NCBI GenBank assembly: GCA_947245515.1
Contig: CAMXQV010000009.1
Coordinates: forward strand, 1-46,222
Reading direction: 5' to 3'
From: an uncultured Clostridium sp.
Lineage (GTDB): Bacteria; Bacillota; Clostridia; TANB77; CAG-508
Length of the DNA: 46,222 nucleotides
Under the pieces are notes generated by a model. The model was not told the origin of the DNA. It did not search any database and worked only from the letters and a program-made list of their open reading frames with translations. Position numbers and translations under genes: made by a program. Positions 22,817 to 32,527 of this stretch are shown here, piece after piece (position 1 is the stretch's first letter; each line of letters starts with the position of its first letter).

Positions 22817-23212
22817 TCATTTTTTAATTTTTCTTTCTTGATCATCTACAAGTGCAGTTACAATAATATTAATAGTTCTTTTATTATGAGAATTCAATTT
22901 TAAATAATTTTCTATAAATTCATCATCTGCAATAAAATCAATTGTATGCAAATTATTATTAATGGTATTACCAAATAAAAAGTTAGCACTAATATTAAGA
23001 GCATTACAAATCTTAATATTAGTTTCCATACTGCCGAAAGATTCACCTCGTTCCATATTACTTATATGTTCAGTAGAAACATTAATTAACTCTGCTAAAT
23101 CAGATTGAGTAATATTTGCATTTCTTCTAGCAATTTGCATTTTCTTTCCAATTATTTCTTTATATTCTTTAGATTTTTTTTCATCAATTTCATAATTTTC
23201 CTGTTTATTCAT
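22817..23212 (-). CDS. XRE-family HTH regulator
   Basis: IGKKMQIARRNANITQSDLAELINVSTEHISNMERG. Confidence 0.9.
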   Translation of the reverse strand: MNKQENYEIDEKKSKEYKEIIGKKMQIARRNANITQSDLAELINVSTEHISNMERGESFGSMETNIKICNALNISANFLFGNTINNNLHTIDFIADDEFIENYLKLNSHNKRTINIIVTALVDDQERKIKK

Positions 23213-23403
23213 TTATTACCTCCTATTAATTATTAGTAAAAGTATAGCAAGAGTACTAAGGATTTAAAACGAACTAAAAATAAGAAAAAAAACTGCAAAT
23301 AATATTAATAATTCTATTGTGCATTACTTATAAGATTAAATGTTCTATTTTAATAAATTAGTAGCATAACAGGAAAAAAATATTAAAAAAATTAAAAAAA
23401 GGC

Positions 23404-23432
23404 TTGCAAAATAAAAAAAAGTATATTACAAT
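23404..23432 (+). promoter_or_regulatory. Possible sigma-A promoter of the mraZ operon
   Basis: TTGCAA - 17 bp - TACAAT. Confidence 0.4.
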
Positions 23433-23440
23433 TTAATTGA

Positions 23441-23482
23441 AGTGGAGAGAAGTGGTACAAAGTGGTATAAAAGTGGAGGGGG
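23441..23482 (+). promoter_or_regulatory. MraZ-box-like repeats upstream of mraZ
   Basis: Four AGTGG direct repeats at 23441, 23451, 23461 and 23472, one per helical turn, resembling GTGG-type MraZ operators. Confidence 0.65.
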
Positions 23483-23492
23483 TGAAATTTAA

Positions 23493-23918
23493 TTGCTAAT
23501 AGGTGAATACGAGCATACATTAGATGTAAAAGGAAGACTAATAATGCCTTCAAAGCTAAGGCAAGACATGGGGGACAAGTTTATTGTAACTAAAGGTCTA
23601 GATGAATGTTTATTTGCGTTTTCACAAGATGAGTGGTTAAATTTCGAAACAAAATTAAAAGCCTTACCACTTTCAGATAGAAATGCCAGAAACTTTGTAA
23701 GATTTTTCTTATCAGGAGCAACTGAATGTGAAATAGACAAACAAGGAAGATTTCTAATACCAAATAATTTAAGAATATCTGCGAAATTAGAAAAGGAAGC
23801 AGTAATAATAGGAGTTGGAACAAGATTAGAAATTTGGGACAAACAAACATGGCAAAGTTGTGATGAAAATATATCTGCAGATGAAATCGCAGAAAACATG
23901 ACAAGGTTAGGTATATAA
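23493..23918 (+). CDS. mraZ: Transcriptional regulator MraZ (TTG start)
   Basis: [39 protein letters not shown]. Confidence 0.95.
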   Translation: MLIGEYEHTLDVKGRLIMPSKLRQDMGDKFIVTKGLDECLFAFSQDEWLNFETKLKALPLSDRNARNFVRFFLSGATECEIDKQGRFLIPNNLRISAKLEKEAVIIGVGTRLEIWDKQTWQSCDENISADEIAENMTRLGI

Positions 23919-23924
23919 CTTGCA

Positions 23925-24240
23925 AAAGTTTATATAAAAAACAAAAGATAAAGATACAAAAGACAATTATTCAAAAGATAAAAAATAGGAAACAAAAGAA
24001 AATATAATAAACAAAAGATAAAAATTACAAAAGAGAAATACAAACAAAAAACAACAGAATAATATGCAAAAGACAATAATACTAAAGATAGACAAAAAAT
24101 AGAAAATTACAAAAGCTAGAATAACAAAAGATTAAAAGATACAAAAGAAAAAATTAATAAAATACAAAAGAAATAAAGATACATAAAAACGTGCAAAGTA
24201 GCAAAAGACTATTTTACAAAAGAGCTATAAAAAGCTAGTA
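23925..24240 (+). repeat. Degenerate CAAAAG repeat tract in mraZ-rsmH intergenic region
   Basis: About ten exact ACAAAAG plus several (T/G)CAAAAG at irregular spacing on one strand. Confidence 0.7.
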
Positions 24241-24326
24241 AAAGAATACAATTGATAAATACGGCTGGTAGTTTTCTTAACTTACCAGCTATAAAAGCAT
24301 TATCAAGAAAAAATTGAGGTGTAAAA

Positions 24327-25256
24327 GTGGAATTTAAGCACAAGCCAGTCATGTTAACAGAAGGTATCGAAGGTCTTAATATAAAGCCAGATGGAATATA
24401 TATTGATGGAACCCTTGGAGGAGCAGGTCATAGTATAGAAATAGTAAAAAAATTATCTAATAAAGGAAAGCTAATTGGAATAGATAGAGATGAGGAAGCG
24501 CTAAAGGTAGCAAAGAAAAAGTTAGAGAAATATTCTAATGTAACTTTAATACATGATAATCATGACAACATAAAAAAAATTTTAGAAAACTTAAATATAG
24601 AAAAGGTTGATGGAATACTATTAGATTTAGGAGTATCATCCTATCAACTTGACGAAAAAAATAGAGGTTTCAGTTATTTAGGTGAAAATGAATTAGATAT
24701 GAGAATGGATAAAACACAAAAACTAGATGCAAAATACATATTAAATAATTATGAAGAAGAAAAATTAGCAAAAATAATACATGAATATGGAGAAGAAAGA
24801 TTCTCAAAAAAGATAGCAAAAAAAATATGTGAAGAAAGAAAAACACAACCAATAGAAACTACAAAACAATTAGTAAAAATCATAGAAAACTCAATACCAA
24901 TATCACAACAACAAAATGGGCATCCAGCTAAAAGAACCTTTCAAGCAATTAGAATTGAAGTAAACAATGAAATAAAACCCTTGTACGAAACAACTAAAAT
25001 ATGCATAGAAAGTTTAAATAAAGGTGGAAGATTATGTATTATAACCTTTCATTCCTTAGAAGATAGAGCAGTAAAAAAAGCATATTTAGATGCAAAAGGA
25101 AATTGTAAATGTCCAAGTGACTTACCATATTGTGTGTGTGGAGTAAAATCACTTGGAAAAATAATAAATAGAAAACCAATACAAGCTACAAAAGAAGAAC
25201 AAGAAGAAAACTCAAGAAGTAGAAGTGCGAAATTAAGAATTTTTGAAAGAACATAA
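24327..25256 (+). CDS. rsmH: 16S rRNA (cytosine(1402)-N(4))-methyltransferase RsmH/MraW
   Basis: EFKHKPVMLTEGIEGLNIKPDGIYIDGTLGGAGHSIEI...DGILLDLGVSSYQLDEKNRGFSY. Confidence 0.97.
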   Translation: MEFKHKPVMLTEGIEGLNIKPDGIYIDGTLGGAGHSIEIVKKLSNKGKLIGIDRDEEALKVAKKKLEKYSNVTLIHDNHDNIKKILENLNIEKVDGILLDLGVSSYQLDEKNRGFSYLGENELDMRMDKTQKLDAKYILNNYEEEKLAKIIHEYGEERFSKKIAKKICEERKTQPIETTKQLVKIIENSIPISQQQNGHPAKRTFQAIRIEVNNEIKPLYETTKICIESLNKGGRLCIITFHSLEDRAVKKAYLDAKGNCKCPSDLPYCVCGVKSLGKIINRKPIQATKEEQEENSRSRSAKLRIFERT

Positions 25257-25284
25257 GATAAAGAATATAGGAGGTGAAGAACTT

Positions 25285-25782
25285 ATGGCTAGGAACAATT
25301 ATGAATATTCAACGAGTCCAAGGAAATTACAACCAAATTACCAAAGAAAAAAAAAGAAAAGAAACTTAAAAATTGTAGAAGATGTACCAAGACGAGAAAT
25401 AAAGATATCAGCGGAACAAAAAAGAAGACATGCAAAACTTACAATAGCTGTAATTGGAATATTCACTTTGTTACTAACAATAAGTTATAGAAACTCTGAA
25501 ATAAACGAAAAATTTTCTGAAGTGCAAACCTTGAAAAAAGAATTATCATCAATAGAAAAAGAAAATGAACAAACAGAAGTAAGTATACAAAATAGTTTAA
25601 ATTTAAATACAATAGAAAAATTGGCAAAAGAGAAATTAGGAATGCAAAAATTAACAAATAAACAAACCTTATATATAAATTTACCAAAAAGGGACTATGT
25701 TGAAACACCTTCAGAAAAGGTAATAATAGATACAGAAAAGAATTGGTTTGAACAATTAATAGATAAGATATTTAATAATTAA
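25285..25782 (+). CDS. ftsL: FtsL-like cell division protein
   Basis: Single TM plus coiled coil between rsmH and PBP gene. Confidence 0.75.
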   Translation: MARNNYEYSTSPRKLQPNYQRKKKKRNLKIVEDVPRREIKISAEQKRRHAKLTIAVIGIFTLLLTISYRNSEINEKFSEVQTLKKELSSIEKENEQTEVSIQNSLNLNTIEKLAKEKLGMQKLTNKQTLYINLPKRDYVETPSEKVIIDTEKNWFEQLIDKIFNN

Positions 25783-25835
25783 AAAAAAGAATAAAGAAAA
25801 ATCTTTCTAATAAAATACATTAGGAGGATTTTTTT

Positions 25836-27366
25836 ATGGTTACAACAAAATTAACAAGTAAAAGAAAAATGAGAAATACACTTTTTATAAGTTTTCTAAT
25901 AATTATAGGTTTAATAGGAAGATTAGCTCAAATACAATTTATTAAACGGGGGAGAACTATCTACACTTGCTTACCAGCAACAAACCCTAGATAGAACAAT
26001 AAATCCAAAAAGAGGAACAATTTATGATGCTACTGGAAAAAATATATTGGCAGTGAGTAGTACAGTAGAAACAGTAACAATTAATCCAGGAAATATAGAT
26101 AAAAATAATAAAGAAAAAGTTGCAAAAAAGCTATCAGAACTATTTTCCTTAGATTATGAAAAAACTTTAAAGAAAGTTACTAAAAGAAGTTCAATTGAGA
26201 CAATTGCAAAAAAAGTTGATAAAGAAAAAACAGATATATTACGTTTATGGATGCAAGAAAACAATATAACATCGGGAATAAATATTGATGAAGATACAAA
26301 AAGATATTATCCATATAGTACACTAGCATCACAAATTATAGGATTTTGCGGAAGTGATAATCAAGGCTTAGATGGTGTTGAAGCAAAGTATGAAACTGAA
26401 CTTAAAGGAAGAAAAGGAGCAATACAAAGACATACTGATGCAAAAGGTGCAGAAATAGGTCATGAGGGTGAAAAATATGTCTCTGCAATAGATGGAAATG
26501 ATTTAGTATTAACAATAGATTTAACTGTTCAATCTATTGTCGAAAAATATTTGCAAGAAGTTTGTATAGATAATAAATGTACAGATGGTGGAAATATTGT
26601 AATAATGAATCCACAAAATGGAGATATCTTAGCAATGGCAACCTATCCATCATATGATTTAAATAAACCATATGAACCATATACAGATGAATTAAAACAA
26701 ACATGGGATTCCTTGGAACAAGCAGAAAAAACTAAAAACCTTCAAGCAGTATGGAGAAATAAGGCAATAGCAGATACCTATGAGCCAGGTTCTGTTTTTA
26801 AGGTTATAACTGCTTCTGCTTCAATTGAAGAAGGTATAGTAACAGATATTGATAAAGAGGGAGAATTTTGTTGTACAGGTGGAATTGAAGTTGCAGGTGT
26901 AAGAATAAAGTGTTGGAGACATTATAGACCACATGGTTCAGAAAGTTTAAGACAGGGATTAATGAATTCTTGTAATCCAGTATTTATTGGTCTTGGTCAA
27001 AAAATAGGTGTTAATAAGTATTATAGTTATTTAAATAAATTTAGATTACTGAATAAAACAGCAATTGATTTACCAGGTGAAGCTAATAGTATTTTTTTAG
27101 CAGAAAATAAAGCAGGTCCAGTAGAGCTTGCAACAATTAGTTTTGGTCAAAGATTTGAAATAACACCAATACAATTAGTAACAGCAGTATCAGCAATTGC
27201 AAATGGTGGAAATAGTATTGCACCTCGTATTGTCAAACAAATTATTAATAGTGAGACAAAGGATATAACAGATATTCCAGTTAAAAATAATGGAAGAGTT
27301 ATTTCGAGAGAGACTTCAGAGAAAGTTCTAAGTATGATGGAATCAGTTGTGGCAGAAGGGTATTGA
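25836..27366 (+). pseudogene. spoVD: N-terminal part of SpoVD/FtsI-type class B PBP, with an in-frame CGG (+1) site at 25947, interrupted by a mobile element
   Basis: MVTTKLTSKRKMRNTLFISFLIIIGLIGRLAQIQFIK-[CGG +1]-GGELSTLAYQQQTLDRTINPKRGTIYDATGKNILAVSS...; SVFK and SCN catalytic motifs present; KTG motif missing, found at about 41228. Confidence 0.9.
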
Positions 27367-27509
27367 AAAACCTTAAGGTTCCAAAATATAAAAATAAAGA
27401 AAGTATTAGAGGGAGTAACTATTCATTGAATTTTAAAGAAAAATAGAAAGTTTAATAATTGTTTCAAATATAAGTTTATTTTTAGATTATATTCATTTAT
27501 ATTTATCGG

Positions 27510-27560
27510 TTTATATCAATTAAATTCAAAATATATGTATTTACATTTAATTGATATAAA
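27510..27560. promoter_or_regulatory. 16-bp perfect inverted repeat upstream of ftsZ-like gene
   Basis: TTTATATCAATTAAAT (27510-27525) / ATTTAATTGATATAAA (27545-27560), 19-nt spacer. Confidence 0.6.
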
Positions 27561-27625
27561 ACAGTTTACGAATTTTCAAAAAGGATTTAATATATATATA
27601 AAATAATAGAAAGGAAGTTTTGAAA

Positions 27626-28306
27626 ATGAGTAAATCTAAAATGATACCAAAATTTAAAGTTATTAGTTTTGGTAATGGAGGTACTAATATGATTAATAGA
27701 ATAACTGAGACAACAGATAATAAAGATATTGGTTACATATCAATTAGTACATCATGGTCAGAATTAGATTTTTCAAATGCTAATTCTAAATTATTAATAG
27801 GAAAAAAAGTTGCGAAAGGACTAGGGTGCTTTGCTGATGTAAGTATTGCGGAAAAGGCAGTAAACGAAAGTAAAAAAGAAATAATGGAATTTCTACAAAA
27901 AGAATTAAAAGATACAGATATTGTATTTATAGTAGTTGGTCTAGGAGGTGGATGTGGAATGGGAGCAACACCATTAATAACAAATATGATAAGAAAAATG
28001 GGAATTGTAACAATAGGTGTGGTTACAACTCCTTTTTCATTTGAAGGAAAAAAAAGAGCTGAACAAGCCAAAAAAGGAAAAGAAAAAATAAGTAAAAATG
28101 TAGATTTATTAATAAATATTAATAATGATGATGTATTATATCGCAAAGAAGTAAAAAGAAGCATTGTTCAAGCATTTAAAGATGTAGACGATAGTGTAAG
28201 ACAAAGTGTTCAAAAAATGATTAATACACTTTTATCTTATAATTTAGAAGATTTAAGTTATGACTATTTAAAAGAATTCATACAAGAAAAATTATATAAT
28301 CAATAA
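27626..28306 (+). CDS. Short FtsZ-like GTPase (tubulin superfamily), truncated near the T7 loop
   Basis: FKVISFGNGGTNMINRI, LIGKKVAKGLGCFADVSIAEKAV, VFIVVGLGGGCGMGATPLI, GVVTTPFSFEGKKRAEQAKKG align by eye to FtsZ motifs; only ~226 aa. Confidence 0.85.
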   Translation: MSKSKMIPKFKVISFGNGGTNMINRITETTDNKDIGYISISTSWSELDFSNANSKLLIGKKVAKGLGCFADVSIAEKAVNESKKEIMEFLQKELKDTDIVFIVVGLGGGCGMGATPLITNMIRKMGIVTIGVVTTPFSFEGKKRAEQAKKGKEKISKNVDLLININNDDVLYRKEVKRSIVQAFKDVDDSVRQSVQKMINTLLSYNLEDLSYDYLKEFIQEKLYNQ

Positions 28307-28438
28307 ATTAATCTAATATGATATTTCTGAAAACGAGAAGATATCAAGAGATAATTTTTAGAGTTAATTTAATAAATTATATATTAAAAACTAAAAAATT
28401 TATCTAAATTAATCGTGATAAAACTTGATAAATAAGTG

Positions 28439-28468
28439 TTTACAGAGTTTTAGTAAAAGATTTATAAT
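28439..28468 (+). promoter_or_regulatory. Possible sigma-A promoter for attenuated leader
   Basis: TTTACA - 18 bp - TATAAT. Confidence 0.45.
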
Positions 28469-28501
28469 TAAATTAATACTTATTATAGTATGTCTGTCAT
28501 T

Positions 28502-28653
28502 TAGAGAATTTATTTTATTATTTTGGTAAATTCTCTACCCCTATTTTAAACGAAAGGTAGTGAAAAAAATGAAAATACGAATTAAAAGAAAATTTTTAAA
28601 TAGTTGTTGAACTCTCTATTGTTAGATTATTAGCAGTAGAGAGTTTTGTTTTA
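28502..28653 (+). promoter_or_regulatory. Candidate leader-peptide transcription attenuator
   Basis: Hairpin TAGAGAATTTA/TAAATTCTCTA (28502-28537), leader ORF 28569-28610 (MKIRIKRKFLNSC*), terminator AACTCTCTA/TAGAGAGTT + TTTGTTTT (28610-28652). Confidence 0.6.
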
Positions 28654-28664
28654 GGAGAAATGAT

Positions 28665-29114
28665 ATGTGTATAAAAAAGGAAAAACTTGAAATAGAAAAA
28701 ATAAAAGTTTTAATTGTAGAAAGAATAAGAGACCCATACATTAAAGAAATTGAAGATACATTAGAAGAAAAACAAAAAATTGTTGGTGGACTTATTGATT
28801 TTATTGAATTAGAAGATGATGTTGATTTAATATTTAATGAAGAAAGTAAAATTAATAATCTTGAAATGAATAGAATTATTAAAAATGATATTGTATGTGG
28901 TACATTTATAATATGTGGTCAAAGAAATGGAGAATCAATATCTCTAACAGATGAACAAATAAAAAAATATAAAAGTTATTTCAAATTAAGAGACCATACA
29001 ATACCAATAAGTTTACTAAAAAATCATTATAAAGAAAGTAGTAATTTAATAAATTATGATTTAACTGGTGTAGAAAATTTATTACAACTTAAAGATTTAT
29101 TTAATAGAAAGTAG
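28665..29114 (+). CDS. DUF3846-like mobile-element protein
   Basis: 149 aa; IKVLIVE...IEDTLEEKQKIVGGLIDFI. Confidence 0.55.
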   Translation: MCIKKEKLEIEKIKVLIVERIRDPYIKEIEDTLEEKQKIVGGLIDFIELEDDVDLIFNEESKINNLEMNRIIKNDIVCGTFIICGQRNGESISLTDEQIKKYKSYFKLRDHTIPISLLKNHYKESSNLINYDLTGVENLLQLKDLFNRK

Positions 29115-29121
29115 GTAAAAA

Positions 29122-29784
29122 ATGTGTTTTAAAAAAATTAAAACAGAAAATAAAATATGTCCTAAGTGTAATAATTATATTTTAGGATATCCGGCACTTT
29201 CAAGAGAAGATAATAAAACTGAAATATGTAGTAAATGTGGGATATTAGAGGGGTTAAAAAAATTTATACAATATAAGAATTTTGAAGAAATAAAAAATAA
29301 AATAAATATAGATATTCCAAAATTAATTGCCTTATGTGGAAGTGCTTGTACTGGAAAAACTACTACTTCAATTAAATTGGCTGAATACATAAGTTATAAT
29401 AAAAATGTTCCAGTAGTATTTTTTAGTTTAGAAACTGAAAAAGAAATGATAAAAAGTAAAATTAAGAATTATAATTCAAATTTATTTATTGTGGATACTC
29501 CAGGCATATCAATAGTTGATATATATATAACTGTAAAAGAATTGAAAAGAGATAAAGGTATAAAATTTGTTATAATTGATTATTTACAACTAATTTCTTA
29601 TGATAAATCTAAATGTTTAAGTAGAGATATTGAGATAGAAAATATCTGCAAGGAATTAAAAAAATTAGTAGAAGAATTGAATATTCCTATTTTGGTTACA
29701 TCTCACATATCAAGAAATTGTAACAGTATAATTGATAAAAAAGATAGATTACAAGTAATTGATGAAAAAATATTTTTAAGATAA
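29122..29784 (+). CDS. Zinc-ribbon protein fused to DnaB-like RecA-fold ATPase
   Basis: CPKCNNYILGYPALSREDNKTEICSKCG; Walker A GSACTGKTT; Walker B KFVIIDYLQLI typical of DnaB C-terminal domain. Confidence 0.75.
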   Translation: MCFKKIKTENKICPKCNNYILGYPALSREDNKTEICSKCGILEGLKKFIQYKNFEEIKNKINIDIPKLIALCGSACTGKTTTSIKLAEYISYNKNVPVVFFSLETEKEMIKSKIKNYNSNLFIVDTPGISIVDIYITVKELKRDKGIKFVIIDYLQLISYDKSKCLSRDIEIENICKELKKLVEELNIPILVTSHISRNCNSIIDKKDRLQVIDEKIFLR

Positions 29785-29814
29785 ATTTAATTTATATAAA
29801 AAGGTAGGTAGATT

Positions 29815-30090
29815 ATGGAAGAAAAGAAAACAATATCAAAATTATATGATGATTATATAGAGAGAAATATACGAACAAGTAAAAAGTATAAGGAAATATC
29901 AAATAAATTTGTAGATAGAATAGAAAGATTTAGGGACAAGTTAAAAAAGAAAGACAAGAAAGAATTAGACAAAATAATTGAATTAGTATTTGATATGAAC
30001 GGAGAGTCAGAAAGACAAACATTTATATATGGTTATTCATTAGGTGTGAGATTAACAACAGAAGCACTATATGAAATAAGAGAGAAGTAA
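29815..30090 (+). CDS. DUF6809-like small protein
   Basis: 91 aa, C-terminal FIYGYSLGVRLTTEAL. Confidence 0.45.
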   Translation: MEEKKTISKLYDDYIERNIRTSKKYKEISNKFVDRIERFRDKLKKKDKKELDKIIELVFDMNGESERQTFIYGYSLGVRLTTEALYEIREK

Positions 30091-30138
30091 TCTCTAAAAA
30101 GGTTATTTCTCTCTTTTTAATAAATGTTAGTACAAAAG

Positions 30139-30396
30139 TTAATCTTGATTAGGTACATATTCAATAATATCACCAACATTACAACCTAATGAATAACATA
30201 GTTTGGCTAGAACTTTAAAATCAATTCTAGTGGCAGTATTTTCTTTTAAAGATTGTATTGTTTGGAATCTAATATTAGTATGTGTATTTAAAACATAATT
30301 TGTAATATCTTTATTTTTCATTAGTTTATCTAAATGTACAATAATAGTTCCATATTCTACTTCTTGAATAATAGGTTTTAAAGTATCTTTTGACAT
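30139..30396 (-). CDS. XRE/YozG-like HTH regulator
   Basis: 85 aa; LDKLMKNKDITNYVLNTHTNIRFQTIQSLKENTATRIDFKVLAKLCYSLGCNVGDIIEYVP. Confidence 0.8.
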   Translation of the reverse strand: MSKDTLKPIIQEVEYGTIIVHLDKLMKNKDITNYVLNTHTNIRFQTIQSLKENTATRIDFKVLAKLCYSLGCNVGDIIEYVPNQD

Positions 30397-30563
30397 ATTC
30401 GTTCCCCCTATCTATACTATTGTACAAACATTTTATTATAGTAATCATTTTATTTTAATTGCTTAACGAGTACTACTTGACAGTAAGTATAATAAGTGGT
30501 ATATTATTTTTGATATAGTATATTTTGTCAAAAGACATTAAATAGAATTGGTGGTGAGAAAAA

Positions 30564-30932
30564 ATGGGAGTTGTTGAAGATTTAGAAAAACTAAAACAAT
30601 TAAAAGATACTGGAGCTATAACAGAAGCAGAATTTCAAAATGAGAAACAGAAAGTATTAAATGATAGTTTAAATAATAAAAATAGTACTGATAAAAAATC
30701 AACTCTAGGACTTATTGGATTTATTTTGGGATTAGTATCAATTATAGCTTGGTATATACCATTAATAGGAGTTCCAGTAACAATATGTGGAATTATATTT
30801 AGTGGATTAGGTTTAAAATCTAATAATCGTGGAAAGTCAATAGCAGGACTAACTTTATCTATTATATTTTTAGTTGTATCATTAATAAATAGTGCTTTAG
30901 GCGTAATTTTATATAGTAATCTATATTATTAA
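30564..30932 (+). CDS. SHOCT + DUF4190-like membrane protein
   Basis: LEKLKQLKDTGAITEAEFQNEKQKVLN followed by two TM segments. Confidence 0.7.
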   Translation: MGVVEDLEKLKQLKDTGAITEAEFQNEKQKVLNDSLNNKNSTDKKSTLGLIGFILGLVSIIAWYIPLIGVPVTICGIIFSGLGLKSNNRGKSIAGLTLSIIFLVVSLINSALGVILYSNLYY

Positions 30933-30942
30933 GGAGAGTTTT

Positions 30943-31335
30943 ATGGAAAACAAATATAATGAAATAGATAAGTTAAATCAATTAAAAGAAAATAGAACAA
31001 TAACCGAAACAGAATATGAAGTTGAAAAATATAAAATATTAAATTCAAAATCTAATACAACACAGATAAAAATTAGCAAATCAAAAATATTTTTTATATT
31101 AACAGGTGTTAGCGTATTTGTGACAGTTATATTTGGATTTTCATTTTATATGTGGCGTTCAAAATCCTATTTTGAAATTATGTCATTATTAAATAGTAAT
31201 AGAGTATTATTTAATTTAATGTCATATATCATATCTTATGGAGTAGTAGTCTTAGGAATAGTAAATATTTTAATGTTAGTCTTAGGAATTATATTTAAGG
31301 TAAAAGAAAAAGGAGGAATTAAAATTGTCAATTAA
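30943..31335 (+). CDS. SHOCT-like membrane protein
   Basis: IDKLNQLKENRTITETEYEVEKYKIL and TM segments. Confidence 0.6.
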   Translation: MENKYNEIDKLNQLKENRTITETEYEVEKYKILNSKSNTTQIKISKSKIFFILTGVSVFVTVIFGFSFYMWRSKSYFEIMSLLNSNRVLFNLMSYIISYGVVVLGIVNILMLVLGIIFKVKEKGGIKIVN

Positions 31336-32062
31336 GATAAAAAAGAAAACAATCAAAATATTAATTGCATTAATAGTAGCAATAGTAATAATACTAGTAG
31401 GTGTATTATTAGCACCAGTTATAAATACTAATATAAAAATTAAAAATACTGAAATAAAATTAGGTCAAATAAATGCAAAGGAGTTTGAAAATAAATTAAT
31501 AGAAGAAATTAAGAACACTCCATTAAATATAAATAATGATACAATAAAAACATCTTTTGGAACATTAGATACTATTGACAATATTGCAAGTACAGGTATG
31601 GAAACTTATATTGATTTATTAACAATGCAAGGAGAAGAATATTATAAAACAGAATATGAAGATTTGAAAAATTTTATATATGCATATATATTAGAATATA
31701 AATCAAATAAGGTAGAAAATTATATAGTAGTCCCATTATTCAAAATTGATAGTGATAATAATGGTAATATTAAAAAAATAATATATGCAACTGATGCCGC
31801 AAAAACACCTATCACATCGTTTACTGCTGATACATTTATGAAAGTATTAAAAAATGAATATAACATAGAAAGGGCTAATTCAAGTAGCAAATATAATAAT
31901 AAATTTAATAAGTATAATGGATTAAAAGCACATTGTTATTATAATAATGTAGAGTTTATGGTTAATATTACAAATAGTATAACACCAAAATATAAAGTAA
32001 ATATTGATAGTGCAGAAAGAAATAAAGATGTTAAAACGCAATATTTCGGTATTGATGTTTAA
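31325..32062 (+). CDS. Hypothetical membrane-anchored extracytoplasmic protein
   Basis: 245 aa, one N-terminal TM. Confidence 0.6.
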   Translation: MSIKIKKKTIKILIALIVAIVIILVGVLLAPVINTNIKIKNTEIKLGQINAKEFENKLIEEIKNTPLNINNDTIKTSFGTLDTIDNIASTGMETYIDLLTMQGEEYYKTEYEDLKNFIYAYILEYKSNKVENYIVVPLFKIDSDNNGNIKKIIYATDAAKTPITSFTADTFMKVLKNEYNIERANSSSKYNNKFNKYNGLKAHCYYNNVEFMVNITNSITPKYKVNIDSAERNKDVKTQYFGIDV

Positions 32063-32527
32063 AAAGAAAATGCCAAATATAAGCATTTTCTCAACTAATA
32101 AATTTGATAAGTAAATATTTGATAACAACATTAGACATAGATTTTTAAGAGTGTAATAAATTAATATATCAGAAAGTATCTAGGTTAAATTCTAGATACT
32201 TTTTTAGATTTTATTAATGGAATTATATTATTAAGAATTTTAGATTATTCTCGTAATTGATTTTTATTTTAAAATTCTTTTTATATCTTCAAGTTCTATC
32301 TCAATTCTTCGTATTATCTCCATAACAACATCTCGTTCAATTTCTTCACTAGTCATATCATTAAAAGATTTTATATTTTTAGATTTGTATTTTTTTAGTA
32401 TTCTGTTCATTGTTAATTCCCCCTATTTTATTTTTATTATATATAGTTTATAGAAAATTTATATATAAATATAAGACAAAATAAAAAAAAGATGATATAA
32501 TATAAGATAATTAAGGAGGAAAAAATA

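Noticed and set aside
22764-22820. Special element at smc 3' end (GAGACAAAGGGACAGTTTTAAGAG...)
   Set aside because: AAGACAGT-type pairing after the smc stop fits an ordinary terminator/short dispersed repeat; nothing further supportable.
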